From assembly GCF_910592395.1 (NCBI RefSeq), contig NC_088310.1:9247501-9311500 (forward strand): a DNA stretch of 64,000 nt, given 5' to 3'. Of this stretch, positions 12,390 through 23,853 are shown piece by piece (the first letter of the stretch is position 1; each line of letters begins with the position of its first letter). The position numbers and the translations under genes were made by a program. The notes beneath the pieces were generated by a model, which did not search any database, was not told where the DNA came from, and saw nothing but the letters and a program-made list of their open reading frames with translations. This DNA comes from Lineus longissimus. Taxonomy: Eukaryota; Nemertea; Pilidiophora; Heteronemertea; Lineidae.

Positions 12390-12990
12390 TTTTTGTATTG
12401 TTAACCATCAGGGGATTCTTTAGTCTGTCAAAACAGTATACATGAAAGCCCTTGTTGGAGAGAGGATCTCAAGTTGCTGTTACTCGATCTAGGGAACAGT
12501 ACGTAATATTTACCGTGTTCTGTTTCAACAATGTCATGTTTGAGCGAAACACTCTTTCTATATGATGAGTGGTGTCACATTGTGAGCGGATTGTTTGGAA
12601 AAGCAATCGAGAGATTTGTTCAGAGGTTTGGGCTCAAAGGTATCTGAAGGCAATCACAAGAACCTGTGGTTAAATCTAATTGCGCCAGTGGTAACTTGAT
12701 CTTTACCAAATGGCGACAGGGACAAAAGGTTTACTCCACGAGTGTTTGAAAATGTTGCTGTCATTTCATTGGGATGGTTTTCCTTTCCTCGATCTGGTGG
12801 CACAACTTTCAGAAACTGAGATGACAAAGGCGAAAAAATCTCTTGTTATTCAAGAATCCTCCGGTAAAAGGACTGAGCGTGGTCATGATACAATTGACAA
12901 AGTAGGCCATTTCCTAAACTGCTTGATTGAAGATTTTCTGTTACCTTTTGTGGCTGATGGCCTGATCAGGCTTTCAGGGACACAATGCTT
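12390..12990. other. Non-genic stretch between MITEs
   Basis: It holds no recognised repeat. One frame opens at an ATG in a fair Kozak context (12710) and runs 117 codons, but its last part reads into the adjacent family C MITE and it shows no family motif; chance is the simpler explanation. Confidence 0.5.
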
Positions 12991-12992
12991 CC

Positions 12993-13233
12993 TTAAGGGT
13001 TACGCCATTCGTAATTGCTGGTGGTCCAGGAAAATAGAAATGCAGTTATACACAATGGCGTAGGGCAGTTTTTATGCCTACGACTTTGCTGAAACTTGGT
13101 ATTCATAGTATTTGTACATCTGTCTACACAAAGGCATTGCTGAAATTTATATTCAGTAAATATTTACGCAAATTGGAAATTTTCAAATACAATTATAAAT
13201 TTTAGATTTTTAGCGAACAGCGTGGCCTTTAAC
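12993..13233 (+). mobile_element. Family C MITE copy
   Basis: It starts TTAAGGGTTACGCCATTCGT and ends GCGTGGCCTTTAA. It keeps CTTGGTATTCATAGTATTTG and CAAATTGGAAATTTTC. It is about 75-80% like the copy 800 bp upstream by eye. Confidence 0.85.
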
Positions 13234-13865
13234 AATCGCCATGGGTACTCACCAAACTAGGTATTGTATTTGTAAAGGTTAGAAACTTGTTTGTCTAACT
13301 ATCAGGGGACATCTTACCTGGTAAACCTGATGAAAGCTTCTATTTCCATTGTTGGAATAACTTGCTGGATGTGGTTGCCACTCAGCTGTCCTGTATCTGG
13401 TTTCCTGCCTCCAATTGTTACAAAGCCACAAGGGAATGCGATATGAACATTCTATCAGCAACTCACTTTGAGCGGAAAAGCAAAGTTTTGATGGCAAGTA
13501 CCGGGGATACAATTTCAGCAATAGTTCCTCCTTTGACCTGTTTGATAGGATTGTTGCAAATAAGCTTGCACCAAATATATCATCATCATCAGGTTTGTTC
13601 TAATACATGTATTTGTTTTCCTAATTGCATCGACTGAAAACAAAGAACTGACCCCCAACTTTGATAAGGGGAGTAGCGGGGGGGAGGGGGCATTGGGGAA
13701 ATGCTCCCTCCATCCAGATCAGTCACCGAAAAATGTGTTTTAGACCATGGTTTGGCTGAAAATTTTTTCAAAGTGTCATTTTGCTCCCTAGAGAACCTTA
13801 AACACTTGCTACGCCCCTGTTGATATTGGGTATGCACTTCATTTTGAATGACTTTACATTGCTTT

Positions 13866-13912
13866 AGGATATAAGTTCTACCCAAATGGTGGCGCCTTGG
13901 TTAACCCTTAAC
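13866..13912 (-). repeat. Half copy of the inverted-repeat element seen at 53188-53408
   Basis: The minus strand reads AAGGGTTAACC, GGCGCCACCATTTGGGTAG, AACTTATATCCTAA. This matches one arm of the 53188-53408 element. The second arm was not found nearby. Confidence 0.6.
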
Positions 13913-14106
13913 TGTCTATTAAGCTTCGTTGTGGCTGAGACTATCATTAACAGTAGGTGTCACCATCACGCCCCAGTCTGCTAGCTGGAGACCGATATCC
14001 AGTAAGAGGGGGCATTGTTATGATTACTGCCATCATTTTGCTCATCCTTGAGGTCACATGTCGGTGGAGATGACAGATCATAATGTGCTTTGATTGGTCT
14101 GCTTTA

Positions 14107-14284
14107 CAGTGGAACCTCTCTTAGTGGACACTTCTGTAAGCTGGAAACCTTTTCTATTGAGGACACTGCATTTTGTCCCAAATTGGTCGTTTCCATTTGA
14201 TTTGACTTCTATAATCAGAACACCTCTCTATAAAGGACAGCAATTCTCAGTCTCACTGGTGTCCTTGATAGAGAGGTTCCACTC
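14107..14284 (+). mobile_element. Family A MITE, 178 bp
   Basis: CAGTGGAACCTCTCTTAG at the left, GAGAGGTTCCACTC at the right, TA at both flanks (14105-14106, 14285-14286). It has exactly the same length as the 12206 copy. Confidence 0.85.
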
Positions 14285-14689
14285 TATATTCTGTGGTGGG
14301 ATGGCCTGGCAGTCTGAATGAGGAAGATGGTCCAATTAGAAAAATTCGTGTGAATCAAGGATAAGTAATTTGAACTTGTTTGTTAGATGTTAAGACTTGG
14401 TGCATTCAATGAGTACCCCAAGCTCCCCTTCATTAAGTCTGGGACTACAGGTGGTCATTAAAAGTCTTGTCTCCATCATGTCCCAGACTATTGGTAACCG
14501 AGATCCAGTAAAGAGACTGGTCACTCACTGTAATGATTATACTGCCACATTTCTGTTCATTCTTAGACATCGCAATTTGATGAAGAATGACAGATCATAA
14601 TTTGTTATGATTGGTTAATTTAGTCTCAATAGCCTGCTGTGGTGATTGTGTTCTCGGGTAAAATGGCCTGAGTTATTAACGAGAATATT

Positions 14690-14895
14690 GTAATAAATGT
14701 GTTTAGACTTAAAAAATTTGTAATTAAATATCAAGATCTTGATTTTTCGTCAATAGAAACTGAGTATATTCAGCATTTTCAACATTGGTGCTTGTGGTGT
14801 GGACAGATTTACAAATACTATGAATACCCAAGTTTCAGCAAATTTGCATGCATGATAACTTAACAAGGCATTGTGTATGACTGTGAATATACAAT
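14690..14895 (-). mobile_element. Family C MITE, diverged copy
   Basis: It carries the reverse complement of the family blocks: ACAAATACTATGAATACC, AAGTTTCAGCAAATTTGC and GGCATTGTGTATGA. The left end is eroded. Confidence 0.6.
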
Positions 14896-15309
14896 GAATA
14901 TTCGTCACCTCCCTGATTTCACCTCACATGCTCAACTGAAATGGTTATTTACACCAAGTCAAATGCCAGTCAAACCCACAATCTATAAAAAACAAGACAT
15001 ACTGCATGTGAACATGCTATTCTAAAGCCAAAAAAATTATCTTTTTTCACCGCTGAAATCATATTGGCCATCCGTGGGCCTGCAGTGTTTATCAATGATT
15101 ACCTGCCCGGATAATGACAGTCATGGCAATCCAGCCATCAGCTCTGATGGTACCCAGGTCAAATTTCAAACCAAAAAAGTTGGTTGGTTCTCATGGAGAA
15201 AGCTTCCTCAATAGGACAGTTTTTCTTTAGTTGGAACACGCAAGATGTGCAATTATCATGGAGTCATGCCAGTGGGGTTTGGACAATGTTATTGACATGA
15301 TTGGTTTTC

Positions 15310-16300
15310 TCATGTAGCTCGCCTACTCTGGTTGCAGGTAAGGAGAAAAAATTAAAGGTTGTGGCTGTCTTGTTGCAGATTTCCCCCGAGTGGAAAAACC
15401 TCTGTCTGTTGAAGAGGAGGTAGCCTTTGTCATTGGGATTCTTTTCAGAGATGGGGATAGGTTGGGTAATCTGAATGAAATGACATTTTGGAGCAGGTAG
15501 CGCAGGAAATAGAAATTGGATAGGTCATCTTTTATGAGTTGCCAGCACTTTCTAATGATGCTTGTAGCTAGGCAGCCTTTCCGACGCTGGTTCAGCGGAG
15601 CAATTCGAGAGGGCAATAGCGAAAAAGATATCAAAAAAAGAAGTGACAACGATGATGTGCGATATCCATGCTGTTTAGACGTTGTTTGACATGTTTGACA
15701 TTTTTGTGTATAGCGTGGTTACTCTGTCGCAGATGTGCAGAAAAATGGGATGTGCCCGACGTATTGGAGATTTCTCCCGATGAAAAAACTTTGCCGGCTG
15801 AGGTGGAGGAAGTGTTTTTTCCTTGGAACAAGCAAAAGACAGCATCAGAGCAGGTAACACAGGAAACAGAAATTGAATCAGTGATTTTTTTTGGATTCGA
15901 AGAAAGAGTGTGATGAGTTGACAACTTTGAGGCACCATCTCCATGCCCGGTTTGACGTTCTTTGACATAATGAGTATTCTGGTAAAGACTTTAGATCTCA
16001 GCCACTCTGGTTGCAGGGCTCCTGGTCCTTGGGAAGGGCTGTGACAATCCTGTTGCAGATTTCCCCTTGTGGGGGAAATTATTCCCTTGTTGAAGAGAAG
16101 AGGTGGTATAAAACTTTGTTTGAATTGATACTTTTTTCAGAGATGGGGATCAGGTATAAAGGATAAGAGACATTTCGTAGTGGTATACAAGAACCAGAAA
16201 TTGAACAAGTCGCCTTGTGTTGGCCTTATGACTGGTTGGCTGGCTTTTTGGTGCTTATTCCTGGGACAATTATAGTTCAGTGTTTTCCATGTCTTTTGAC
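15310..16300. repeat. Degenerate three-unit tandem repeat (~345 bp)
   Basis: Three diverged units share CTCTGGTTGCAG, TTGTTGCAGATTTCCCC, TTTTTTCAGAGATGGGGAT and CAGGAAAcAGAAATTGAA-like blocks, near 15325, 15700 and 16010. Short frames in the units do not agree, so there is no sign that the repeat encodes a protein. Confidence 0.6.
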
Positions 16301-16689
16301 ATATTTGACCTTGTGCAAGTGAATATAGAGTATTGTGTTGTTCCTACACTGTTTGATGGCTTTGCCAGATAAGCACAATGTTCTTGGCCATTTTGTCAAA
16401 AACATATTACTTTCTCATTACCTGCAATCAGTGCAAAATCATTTGATATCATTTCATGCGCAATAAACTGTGATGCTCTAACAACCAAGGATTACTTTAC
16501 TATTCCTCAAGGCAGCTGGGTTTCAAAGACGTTTGTTGTAGCAACAGGAAATTGTGCTCGATGCGACTTCTGCTTTTGCATTAACCATGTTAAATGAAAG
16601 AAAATGGGATTTTGAGGTTTAGTGGCTATAGTTAATGCATTGTCTCTAGTGCGGTGATATAAGCTTGGAGTTTTTCTGTGACTGTTTAT

Positions 16690-16862
16690 GATGAAGTTAA
16701 AATTGGCTACCCATTTGCTCATGGGGAAGAGAGAAGCAAGTAGGGTTAAGTGCCTTGCTCAAGGACACAAAGACGAGACAGTGGTGATCCTTCTGAGAAT
16801 CGAACACACAACCTCCTTATTATGAGCGCCCTAACCACTAGGCCACTGATCTCCCCAAGGTC
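16690..16862 (-). mobile_element. tRNA-derived SINE copy with A and B boxes
   Basis: The minus strand reads TGGCCTAGTGG (box A, plus strand 16835-16845) and GTTCGATTC (box B, 16797-16805), about 30 nt apart as in tRNA promoters. The body follows with TTTGTGTCCTTGAGCAAGG. This is the best-preserved head of the family. It is not a tRNA gene: the arms do not pair into a cloverleaf and the body continues past it. Confidence 0.75.
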
Positions 16863-17293
16863 AGTGGCTTAAAAGGGTTCGGCTTTTTGCTAGCTTGATA
16901 AATTGAAAACAAGCTGCTGATACGAACCTAATTTTGATGATTTTGACTTCTTATTATTGAATTCAGTCTAACTGCAGCACCAGGAAATGATCCAATTTGG
17001 CAAAGTTAGTTATAATTGGAAATAAACCAATTATTTTGCCTGTGAGGCAGGCTAATCAAAGCAATCAAATGACTTAATGGCTTTCTGTTGTAATTGGTGC
17101 CAGGCTTTAAACTTCTACATCATTCATACTGGTTTGCTTCAAAGCAATTATATAAAGCAAACAGTCTGCATCATACCAACTACTGTAAACCCCTTAATAT
17201 TTGCAAGAGGGTACAAACAAATGATGAGCTGAGGGCCATGAAAATGTTAAGCTTAGGCCTTCTAAGCCGTCTGTTGGCATCAGGACATACATT

Positions 17294-17420
17294 AGAACCT
17301 CTCTATAAAGAACACCCTCGGGACTGACTAGTGCTGTCCTAAATAGAGAGGTGTCCTGATTAGAGAGGTCAAATTGAATGCAAACAAAAACTAGTGTCCT
17401 TATTAGAGAGGTTGTCATTA
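17294..17420 (-). mobile_element. Family A MITE, truncated
   Basis: AGAACCTCTCTATAAAG at the left, with TAGAGAGGTGTCCTGATTAG and TTATTAGAGAGGTTGTC inside. The right terminal CAGTGG is missing. Confidence 0.8.
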
Positions 17421-18181
17421 AAATTCTACGCATGCCGCTACATTTCTACTATGATGCGGGAACTGTCGAAAAATGTTCATGATAAACAAGATTAAAATCT
17501 TAATGTCGGAAGCTTCAGGGAGCGGATGAGGGTTTTGACAGTGTAAACAATCCCTTACACTAAACATGCTAAAGTATAGGATTACCACATGACGTCTTTA
17601 GAAAGGCATCGCTTTGATGTATTGGTGCGGTAACTTTGCCTGTCAATTCATTCAGAGTCGACATCCCGTCTTATGTTAATACTGAACAGGTCGTAATGAA
17701 CATGACGTGCCGGTCTCAAATAAACGTCTTTTGGCCAAGACTGCTTAATTTCCTGTGAGCAGGATATTACGGAGATAGAGCTAACTTCATCAGGGGAAAA
17801 TATCAGGACATTGTGTCTATAAGGATCGTATTAGTTTTAATCATGGTGTCTCTCTTAAGAACCATCAATCCATCTGGAGTTTTGAATTACTTTCTTAGAC
17901 ATTTCAACCTTGTCTTTTCAAATTGCAAGTGAGGTGAAGCACGATATTAAGAAAGCGAGCAAATTCGATCGCACAGTTTTCATATCAAGCAGGATATTAA
18001 GTTTTGGGAACTTTGTCACAGTGTCAACAGGGAAAAGATCAAAATCTTTTTGCAAGGGGTTTAATCATCTATTGCTTTTGTGTGTGTCGAAAGTCAATGT
18101 CAGTCTTATGGTGCAGAAGATGTGAAATTGGATTTCTCATGGCCACAGCTCACCAAAAAATTCTTAGCTTCTTGATTTATT
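17421..18181. other. Non-genic stretch, nothing recognised
   Basis: No conserved frame, inverted end or repeat match to other parts of the window was found here. Confidence 0.5.
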
Positions 18182-18337
18182 CAGTAGAACCTCCCTTAGC
18201 AGACACCTCTCTATATGGACACTGGGTTTGGTCCCAAATTGGTAGTTTCCATTCAATTTGACCTCTCTAATCAGGACACCTCTCTATTTAGGACAGCACT
18301 TGTCAGTCCCGAGGGTGTCCTCGGTAGGGAGGTTCTA
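18182..18337 (+). mobile_element. Family A MITE copy
   Basis: CAGTAGAACCTCCCTTAG at the left; GACCTCTCTAATCAGGACAC and CTCGGTAGGGAGGTTCTAC at the right. It abuts the LINE remnant that follows. Confidence 0.8.
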
Positions 18338-18340
18338 CCT

Positions 18341-18668
18341 ACTTACTTACTTAATCCTCTTCGTTCCTGTTGATGGAACATAAGGCCACGATATATCAGG
18401 CCATCTTCCCTTGTCTTTGGCCACTCTTGGTGCAGTATCCCAAGACAGTCCTAAGGTTTCTAGTTCCTTCGTCATTGTGCGTTGCAAGGTCATTTTTGCC
18501 GCCCACGTTTACGTCTCCCTATAGCGGAGTCCATCTGAGGGCCACTTGCAGTTTGCAGTCTTGTTGCATTCAGAGTACATGGCCAAACCATCGGAATCTC
18601 CTCTGCCTGATCTCCTTGAGGATACACTCTGTATTGTTCTTCTCATACTGGGCCTTGTTTGATAGGTG
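18341..18668 (-). mobile_element. LINE C-terminal remnant with TAAG tail
   Basis: Read on the minus strand with frame changes, it gives RRFRWFGHVL, QVALRWTPL, KELETLGLSWDTA, VAKDKGRWPD and IVALCSINRNEED followed by TAA and (GTAA)n. This is the familiar C-terminus of one group of non-LTR reverse transcriptases (R-F-R-W-x-G-H-V-L ... A-L-x-W-T-P). It has several stops and frameshifts, so it is a dead 5'-truncated copy. Confidence 0.75.
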
Positions 18669-18839
18669 AGTTGCAATATGTTATTTAATATGCAGTCCCA
18701 ATTTGCATTGTGTTGCAATGAATCCGACCAAGTTGCAATTATCGCACGAAAACCATCACTGAGCAATTCATTGCAACTCAGCATGTTGCGATGAATTGCA
18801 TTATTTAATGAATGAGCATTTTTGTTTTGCGACATATTA

Positions 18840-19558
18840 GGGCCGTTTAGACGACAGAAAAAAGGCCCGATGGGATCCGATCGAATCCGAATGCGGTCTA
18901 AATTTCCCTGGTGTAAACGCAAACCGATCGGTCTCATGTGGTCCCATCGGGTCTTCAAGTGGTCCACCTCTTTTGCTGGTTCCATCGGGGCTAATCCGGA
19001 TGCATCTGGATGCATCCGGATCAAATTTGGTCTTCTAAACGCGATCGGGCCTAATGCGGTCTCATCTGGACTAATTTTTTTACCTACACGCATGCGTATT
19101 GGATATGGTACTTCGGCAATACTTCCTTTCATTATAAACACGTGTATTTTCGCGGGAATTAATGTCGTTTTGATTGTCAGTTTTATAGTATTTTCTCTTG
19201 GCTTATTTTCATTATTCCAATATGGTGAAGGATAAGTTCACGGACACGGTTGTTTTCGATCTCATAAATATTTGGAGCGATCAATCCATTCAGTGGAAGC
19301 TAGACAGCAGCTACCATAAGAACGAGCTTGCCTAGTACCATTATAACCCGCATTGTGGCGCTAAATCGTTGTCGCCACCGCGACATCCTGCGGATTATTG
19401 GTGGAACCAAAAGAAATTAGTCCACATCAGTCCTCATTGCTGTTAGCGTCTAAACGGGTACATTAAAATGAGACCACATCCGGTCTGGAATTGGGTTCGA
19501 TCGGATCGGACCGGAATGCGGTCTTATGCGGTCTTTTTGGGAAGCGTCTAAACGGCCC
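18840..19558 (+). mobile_element. 719-bp PIF/Harbinger-like non-autonomous element
   Basis: Perfect 14-bp inverted ends GGGCCGTTTAGACG; TA at both flanks (18838-18839, 19559-19560). Sub-terminal ATGCGGTCT and GATCGG-type words are repeated near both ends, as expected for transposase binding. The interior keeps a Myb/SANT-like ORF start (see 19222-19335), which supports PIF/Harbinger. No DDE transposase remains. Confidence 0.8.
19222..19335 (+). pseudogene. Truncated Myb/SANT-like protein of a Harbinger-type element
   Basis: An ATG-started 37-codon frame ends in TAG. The segment FDLINIWSDQSIQWKLDSSY resembles the first helices of Myb/SANT-like DNA-binding proteins that PIF/Harbinger elements encode beside the transposase (consensus L-I-x-L-W-S-D-E-x-I-Q). 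Only about one third of such a domain is left. Assignment is by eye. Confidence 0.6.
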
Positions 19559-19734
19559 TATTGCCATTTACTGAATTACGTTTATTGCAGTGAATTCACA
19601 TTATTTTCGATACGCAAATGGCAGCAAGTGCCTGATTATGCCCAGTGACTCAACGAAGTTGAGGTGCGGGGCATTATATTCTTGCTTGGTTTCCACATCA
19701 TCAGATGTCTGCTGTGTCTACATATTGGGGTGCT

Positions 19735-21025
19735 CTAGCTGGCCATACATTATTACTTACCAAAACCAACTAGCCAGATATCCAAAACTTTCTGACCATC
19801 ATCAGTTTGATGCATATTCACCAGCACCAACTAATACATGTAGATATCCACAGCTTTCTTTTTTTGCGACTTAAGCTCCAATCATCAGTTTAGTTCTGCA
19901 ATTGCCTCTGCCTACTCGTGTTGATATAACCTATCCACCAACATCCAACGGCTCTGATGAATTTGGTCAATATTTGTGACAAGATTAATGGTTTGATTGA
20001 AATTTTTGCAGAATCTTCACTTCAGATTTGAAATTACATGAATAAAGCTGAGATCAATACTTTTTGTTTCCAGTTTGTTTCACATTATTACCCGCATCAG
20101 TTATTGCACAATAAGCATTTTCATTTTTTGACACTTCTTCAGCTGAGCAGGTTTAATTGGATGTCATTGATCAAACTCTCAGTTTGCAGTAATAATCCAC
20201 CAATGGTTGTTTTGATGTTCTGGGTTGGTGTAAACACAAAAGTGATGCTCTCCCTTTTTGTCTGATAAACCAAGACCACCATGGTGCATCGGGTGATATG
20301 AATAAACATTAGCAACTGCTTTTACTTCAATTTTGTACAGAAAGCCTAGTGTAAATGTACGTGGAGTTTTAGAAAAAAGCATTTGCTCGTCTTTACTCAT
20401 ATCACCAATCGTCCCGAGAACATCTCAACAATCATTGGTTGATTATAATTGTTATTGGAGAGTTTGATTGGGGATTTGTCACTTTCAAGTAACCTGTGTT
20501 GAAAGGCCAAAAAATGTAAATGCATATTGCACAATAACAAATGCAGATGATGAGATCAGCTGAATGGGAAACAAAAAAAGGTACTGATGTCAGCTTCATG
20601 TGGCTGAAATTTGGAAACATTTTGATTGCTACTATGGGAGAAATCAAAAATCAAATATAACCTTTTTTTTGTGATGCCTATATACTTATACCATCAAATA
20701 TAATCTTTTTTGTGATGCCTATACTTATACCATATATCAGTATGTCCCTTACCTCTGACAAAAGTCATGTATTGCAGATATCTAAAGCTTTCTATAGTGA
20801 CACTGGTCTCCCGTCATCAGTTTGCCATACATTGTATCTCTGCCAAAGCTAACCAGATATCCAAAGCTTTCTATAGTGACACCGATCTCCCATCATTAGT
20901 TTCAGTTCTGCGATCGCCTCTGGCTACTTGAGTCCATTTAACTAATCTCCAACATCCAAGAGCCTGGATGAATTTGGTCAATATTTGTGACGGGATCAAT
21001 GGTTTGATCAAACTTTTGCCGACTT
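19735..21025 (+). repeat. Two diverged copies of a ~270-bp block
   Basis: Copies lie at about 19735-20010 and 20755-21025. Both run CAGATATCCAAA, CTTTCT, CATCAT, CAGTTCTGC or TAGTTCTGC, CCAACATCCAA, then TGAATTTGGTCAATATTTGT and ATGGTTTGAT. The second copy has a further internal duplication of TCCAAAGCTTTCTATAGTGA. Between them lies the hairpin element at 20291-20406. Confidence 0.7.
20291..20406. mobile_element. Family D hairpin element, copy 1
   Basis: GGTGATATGAATAAA at the left pairs with TTTACTCATATCACC at the right, continuing with AGCAACTGCTTTTA / AAAAGCATTTGCT. The whole ~116 bp folds into one stem-loop. The same element occurs at 49283-49401. Confidence 0.8.
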
Positions 21026-21569
21026 CTCCCTGAAGTGTATTGATCCAGTAACTTTCCAAAATGTTCGGATTCTACTGTTTGATTTGATATTAAAGGCTGG
21101 TTGCAGTGGTGAGGGTGGAAGCCAGTCCACTCCAGAGTGTAGTAGAACAGCTGGTCTACCGGGATGTATGCATTTTATTACGCGCACGCCTGTACATGCT
21201 AGAGATAATTTCATGGCTATGCAGTGGCAATTATGCCCCCCTGGGCGACTGGTAGTGGTGATCAAAATGACACTGACATCCCTACCTCTGGCAAAGTAGT
21301 AGACTGGCAGAGTGCACAGGGTTCGTTACTGTATCCACGTCAGATTCAATCTGATTCTTGGCACGAAGTTCATACAAAACTATGACTTTATTAATGCCAG
21401 GTCCACAAAACGGTTGTGATAAACTTCTTGCTATGAAGTCAGTAAAAGTTTGATGTCATGAATTTGAAACTGTTCACGATGACTTTGTCATGTTTGTTGC
21501 AACTTCTTTGAGAGAAAATTGATGCGTTAGACGGCTTTACCCTTCACGGTAAGGGTAATCACTAAAGGT

Positions 21570-21745
21570 CTTTGCCGTTAGTAATAGATTTAAATTTTGA
21601 AATTGAATTCGAAATTTCAAAATGCGCAAATATATACAAAAGGTAAATGTCTGCGTTTTTGCCGTTGTGTAGACGGATATACATATACTATAAATACCAA
21701 GTTTACCCAACCTGTATATACATAATAACTGCACTACGATTGCAA
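21570..21745 (-). mobile_element. Family C MITE, diverged copy
   Basis: Minus strand: TTGGTATTTATAGTATATG, GTCTACACAACGGCAAAAA, then GCGCATTTTGAAATTTCG. It matches the family interior. Confidence 0.6.
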
Positions 21746-22099
21746 AATATCAAATGGAATCAAGAACTTATAGTGAAAAAGTAAAGTCAACTTGAGCAAC
21801 AAAAGAAGAACAAACTCCAAAAGTAAAGCAAAGAAAATGGCAAACTTAGCCATAATTAAAGTGAGCCCTGCTTCACAAAAAGATATAATGGCTCAAAATG
21901 GCTATTGGCTCAAAATTGGCCACATTAACATGATAAATGCATGCATTTTTCTAATTTGCTAATGTAGCAAAATTGTTCAGTTTTTGAGGTTTTCATAGAG
22001 TAACCTCCAGTTGTGTAGTTTCTAGGTTTTCATAAAAGCTGCAACATCCAATGGGGTAGTTTTTTATCATGTTGATGGTAATAGCGCTCAAAGTGATAC

Positions 22100-23129
22100 T
22101 GAAAAATATTAATTGGGTATCCTGCAGGTGCTTCGCATGGCAGATTGCTTCTCAAAGCCAGGAACGTGATGATGGTCTTTTAGCTATCTTCCCACATGCG
22201 TCAATTGGGTGCAATTGTGGTTTAACCTAAACAAAAAGATGTAGTTAGCTTGGTTTGTAGTTTTGTCCGGCCAACAAAATATGTTGGTTATTCATACAAA
22301 AACGACTTCCAGCAGGCTGCAACCTTTCCAAACAAGATCAATGAACAATCATTGAACTGCAATAAACAATGCACTAGAATGGGGTGTGACCTAAAGCCTG
22401 CCTAAAATTCACAAGGCATGTATAAAACAGCCTCGCAACACTGTCGAAAATCCTCATCAGTGATCAGCACAGTGTGATTTCTTTAATTTTCTCTCTCAAT
22501 GCTGGTTATGGCTCAGTTTTTTTAGCTGGGTGCTGAGAGCAATTAAACACATTAAAAGGCATGACCTAGAAATCTTTTGTTCATTTTTCCACATGCCAAG
22601 TATTAAGCGTCAATGTCTTTGCCCCCCCCCCCCCCAAACCTCCCACACCCCCTCAAGGAGACATTGGCAACTCTGAATCTAAAGTAACATAGTCATTTGA
22701 TTTCCTGCGTGAGATTAACTTACGTTAAATTTTGATTGCAGATTAAGTTCTTACACTTTGGCATGAGATAGGGTGGTTTCTCATCCAAAATAGCTGGAAA
22801 TGTCATCCTACTCCGGAGGTCATCTTGTTATGAAAAAGGCTACCTACCGAATTACAACAGGAAGTTTCAGCATGCAATAATGAGACTTTACCTCTGTGAA
22901 AATAAAACAGAAGAAATCAAGGAAGAGCCACACAATTAGTTTCAATCAAAGTACTAATTGACACGAAGTGAAATGAATAGCTTGAGATGAGATTGGAATT
23001 GTCCTCTAGGGGGTTGGAGTAATTGGTCTTTCTTGTAATGTCTATTGACTTGATCAGTTTCAGGAAGTAAGACAATGCCTTCTCAGAGTAGAGCTTGAAT
23101 CATGAATGTACAGGGCAATAGCTAGGGGT
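22100..23129. other. Non-genic stretch, nothing recognised
   Basis: Unique-looking DNA with a C15 run near 22622. There is no exon with usable splice sites and recognisable protein. Confidence 0.5.
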
Positions 23130-23199
23130 AACAAAGTGAAGCGCTTTGAGCGACTGACGCCAGTTGGATTAAGCGCTATGTAAGTCTAAATGATTATTT
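23130..23199 (+). repeat. LINE/SINE 3' tail fragment
   Basis: AAGCGCTTTGAGCGACTGA, then TTGGATTAAGCGCTATGTAA and ATGATTATT. This is the tail seen, in the other orientation, after the LINE stop at 297-365. Confidence 0.65.
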
Positions 23200-23453
23200 A
23201 GCACTTGTTTCTCAACATTTATTGATATTGTGCCATAACAAAGCCCAACCATTTCTGTTGCTAACAACATTGCCGAGATCAATAAGAAAAAAAATTGCCA
23301 GGTGTTCCTTTTGCGAAGGAACTAGCTGAGAGGCATTAACAAATGAAATGGTCAATAACATGTCGTCAAATGTTGTAAAGATTTCCGATGAATCTGGAGA
23401 AGGGCCAAACATCAGAGAGTGTAGACGTTGAATAATCCTTTAATGGAAGTGAC

Positions 23454-23853
23454 TTTTCATCTCATGTAGGGCAGGGAACATAATATTTGTACATATCTGG
23501 TGCAACTATAGCTATTTGTAAAAATATTGTTTTTCTTCAAGTCTTATGATGGCTTGGTCATGTTGATAGAATTGAAGGGGTGCTTGCATGAAACCAACAC
23601 TTGCAATGGTATCAAGTTCCTGGTACCCTTTTGTTCAGTGAGACACCTGACGATTTTCATCTCATGTAGGGCAGGGAACATAATATTTGTACATATCTGG
23701 TGCAACTATAGCTATTTGTAAAAATATTGTTTTTCTTCAAGTCTTATGAAGGCTTGGTCATGTTGATAGAATTGAAGGGGTGCTTGCATGAAACCAACAC
23801 TTGCAATGGTATCAAGTTCCTGGTACCCTTTTGTTCAGTGAGACACCTGGCTA
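23454..23853. repeat. 200-bp near-identical tandem duplication
   Basis: Units 23454-23653 and 23654-23853 line up at exactly 200-bp offset, with one clear difference (GATGGCTTGG against GAAGGCTTGG). This is either a very recent duplication or an assembly effect of two haplotypes. Confidence 0.95.

Noticed and set aside
12710-13063. 117-codon frame with a good Kozak start
   Set aside because: Its end lies in a family C MITE and no motif or splice partner is visible; such lengths arise by chance in 128 kb of two-strand sequence.
16790-16862. tRNA gene
   Set aside because: A and B boxes are present but the arms do not pair as a cloverleaf, and the same head plus body recurs as a SINE.
18509-19141. 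210-codon minus-strand frame
   Set aside because: It crosses the boundary between a LINE remnant and the Harbinger-like element, so it cannot be one gene.
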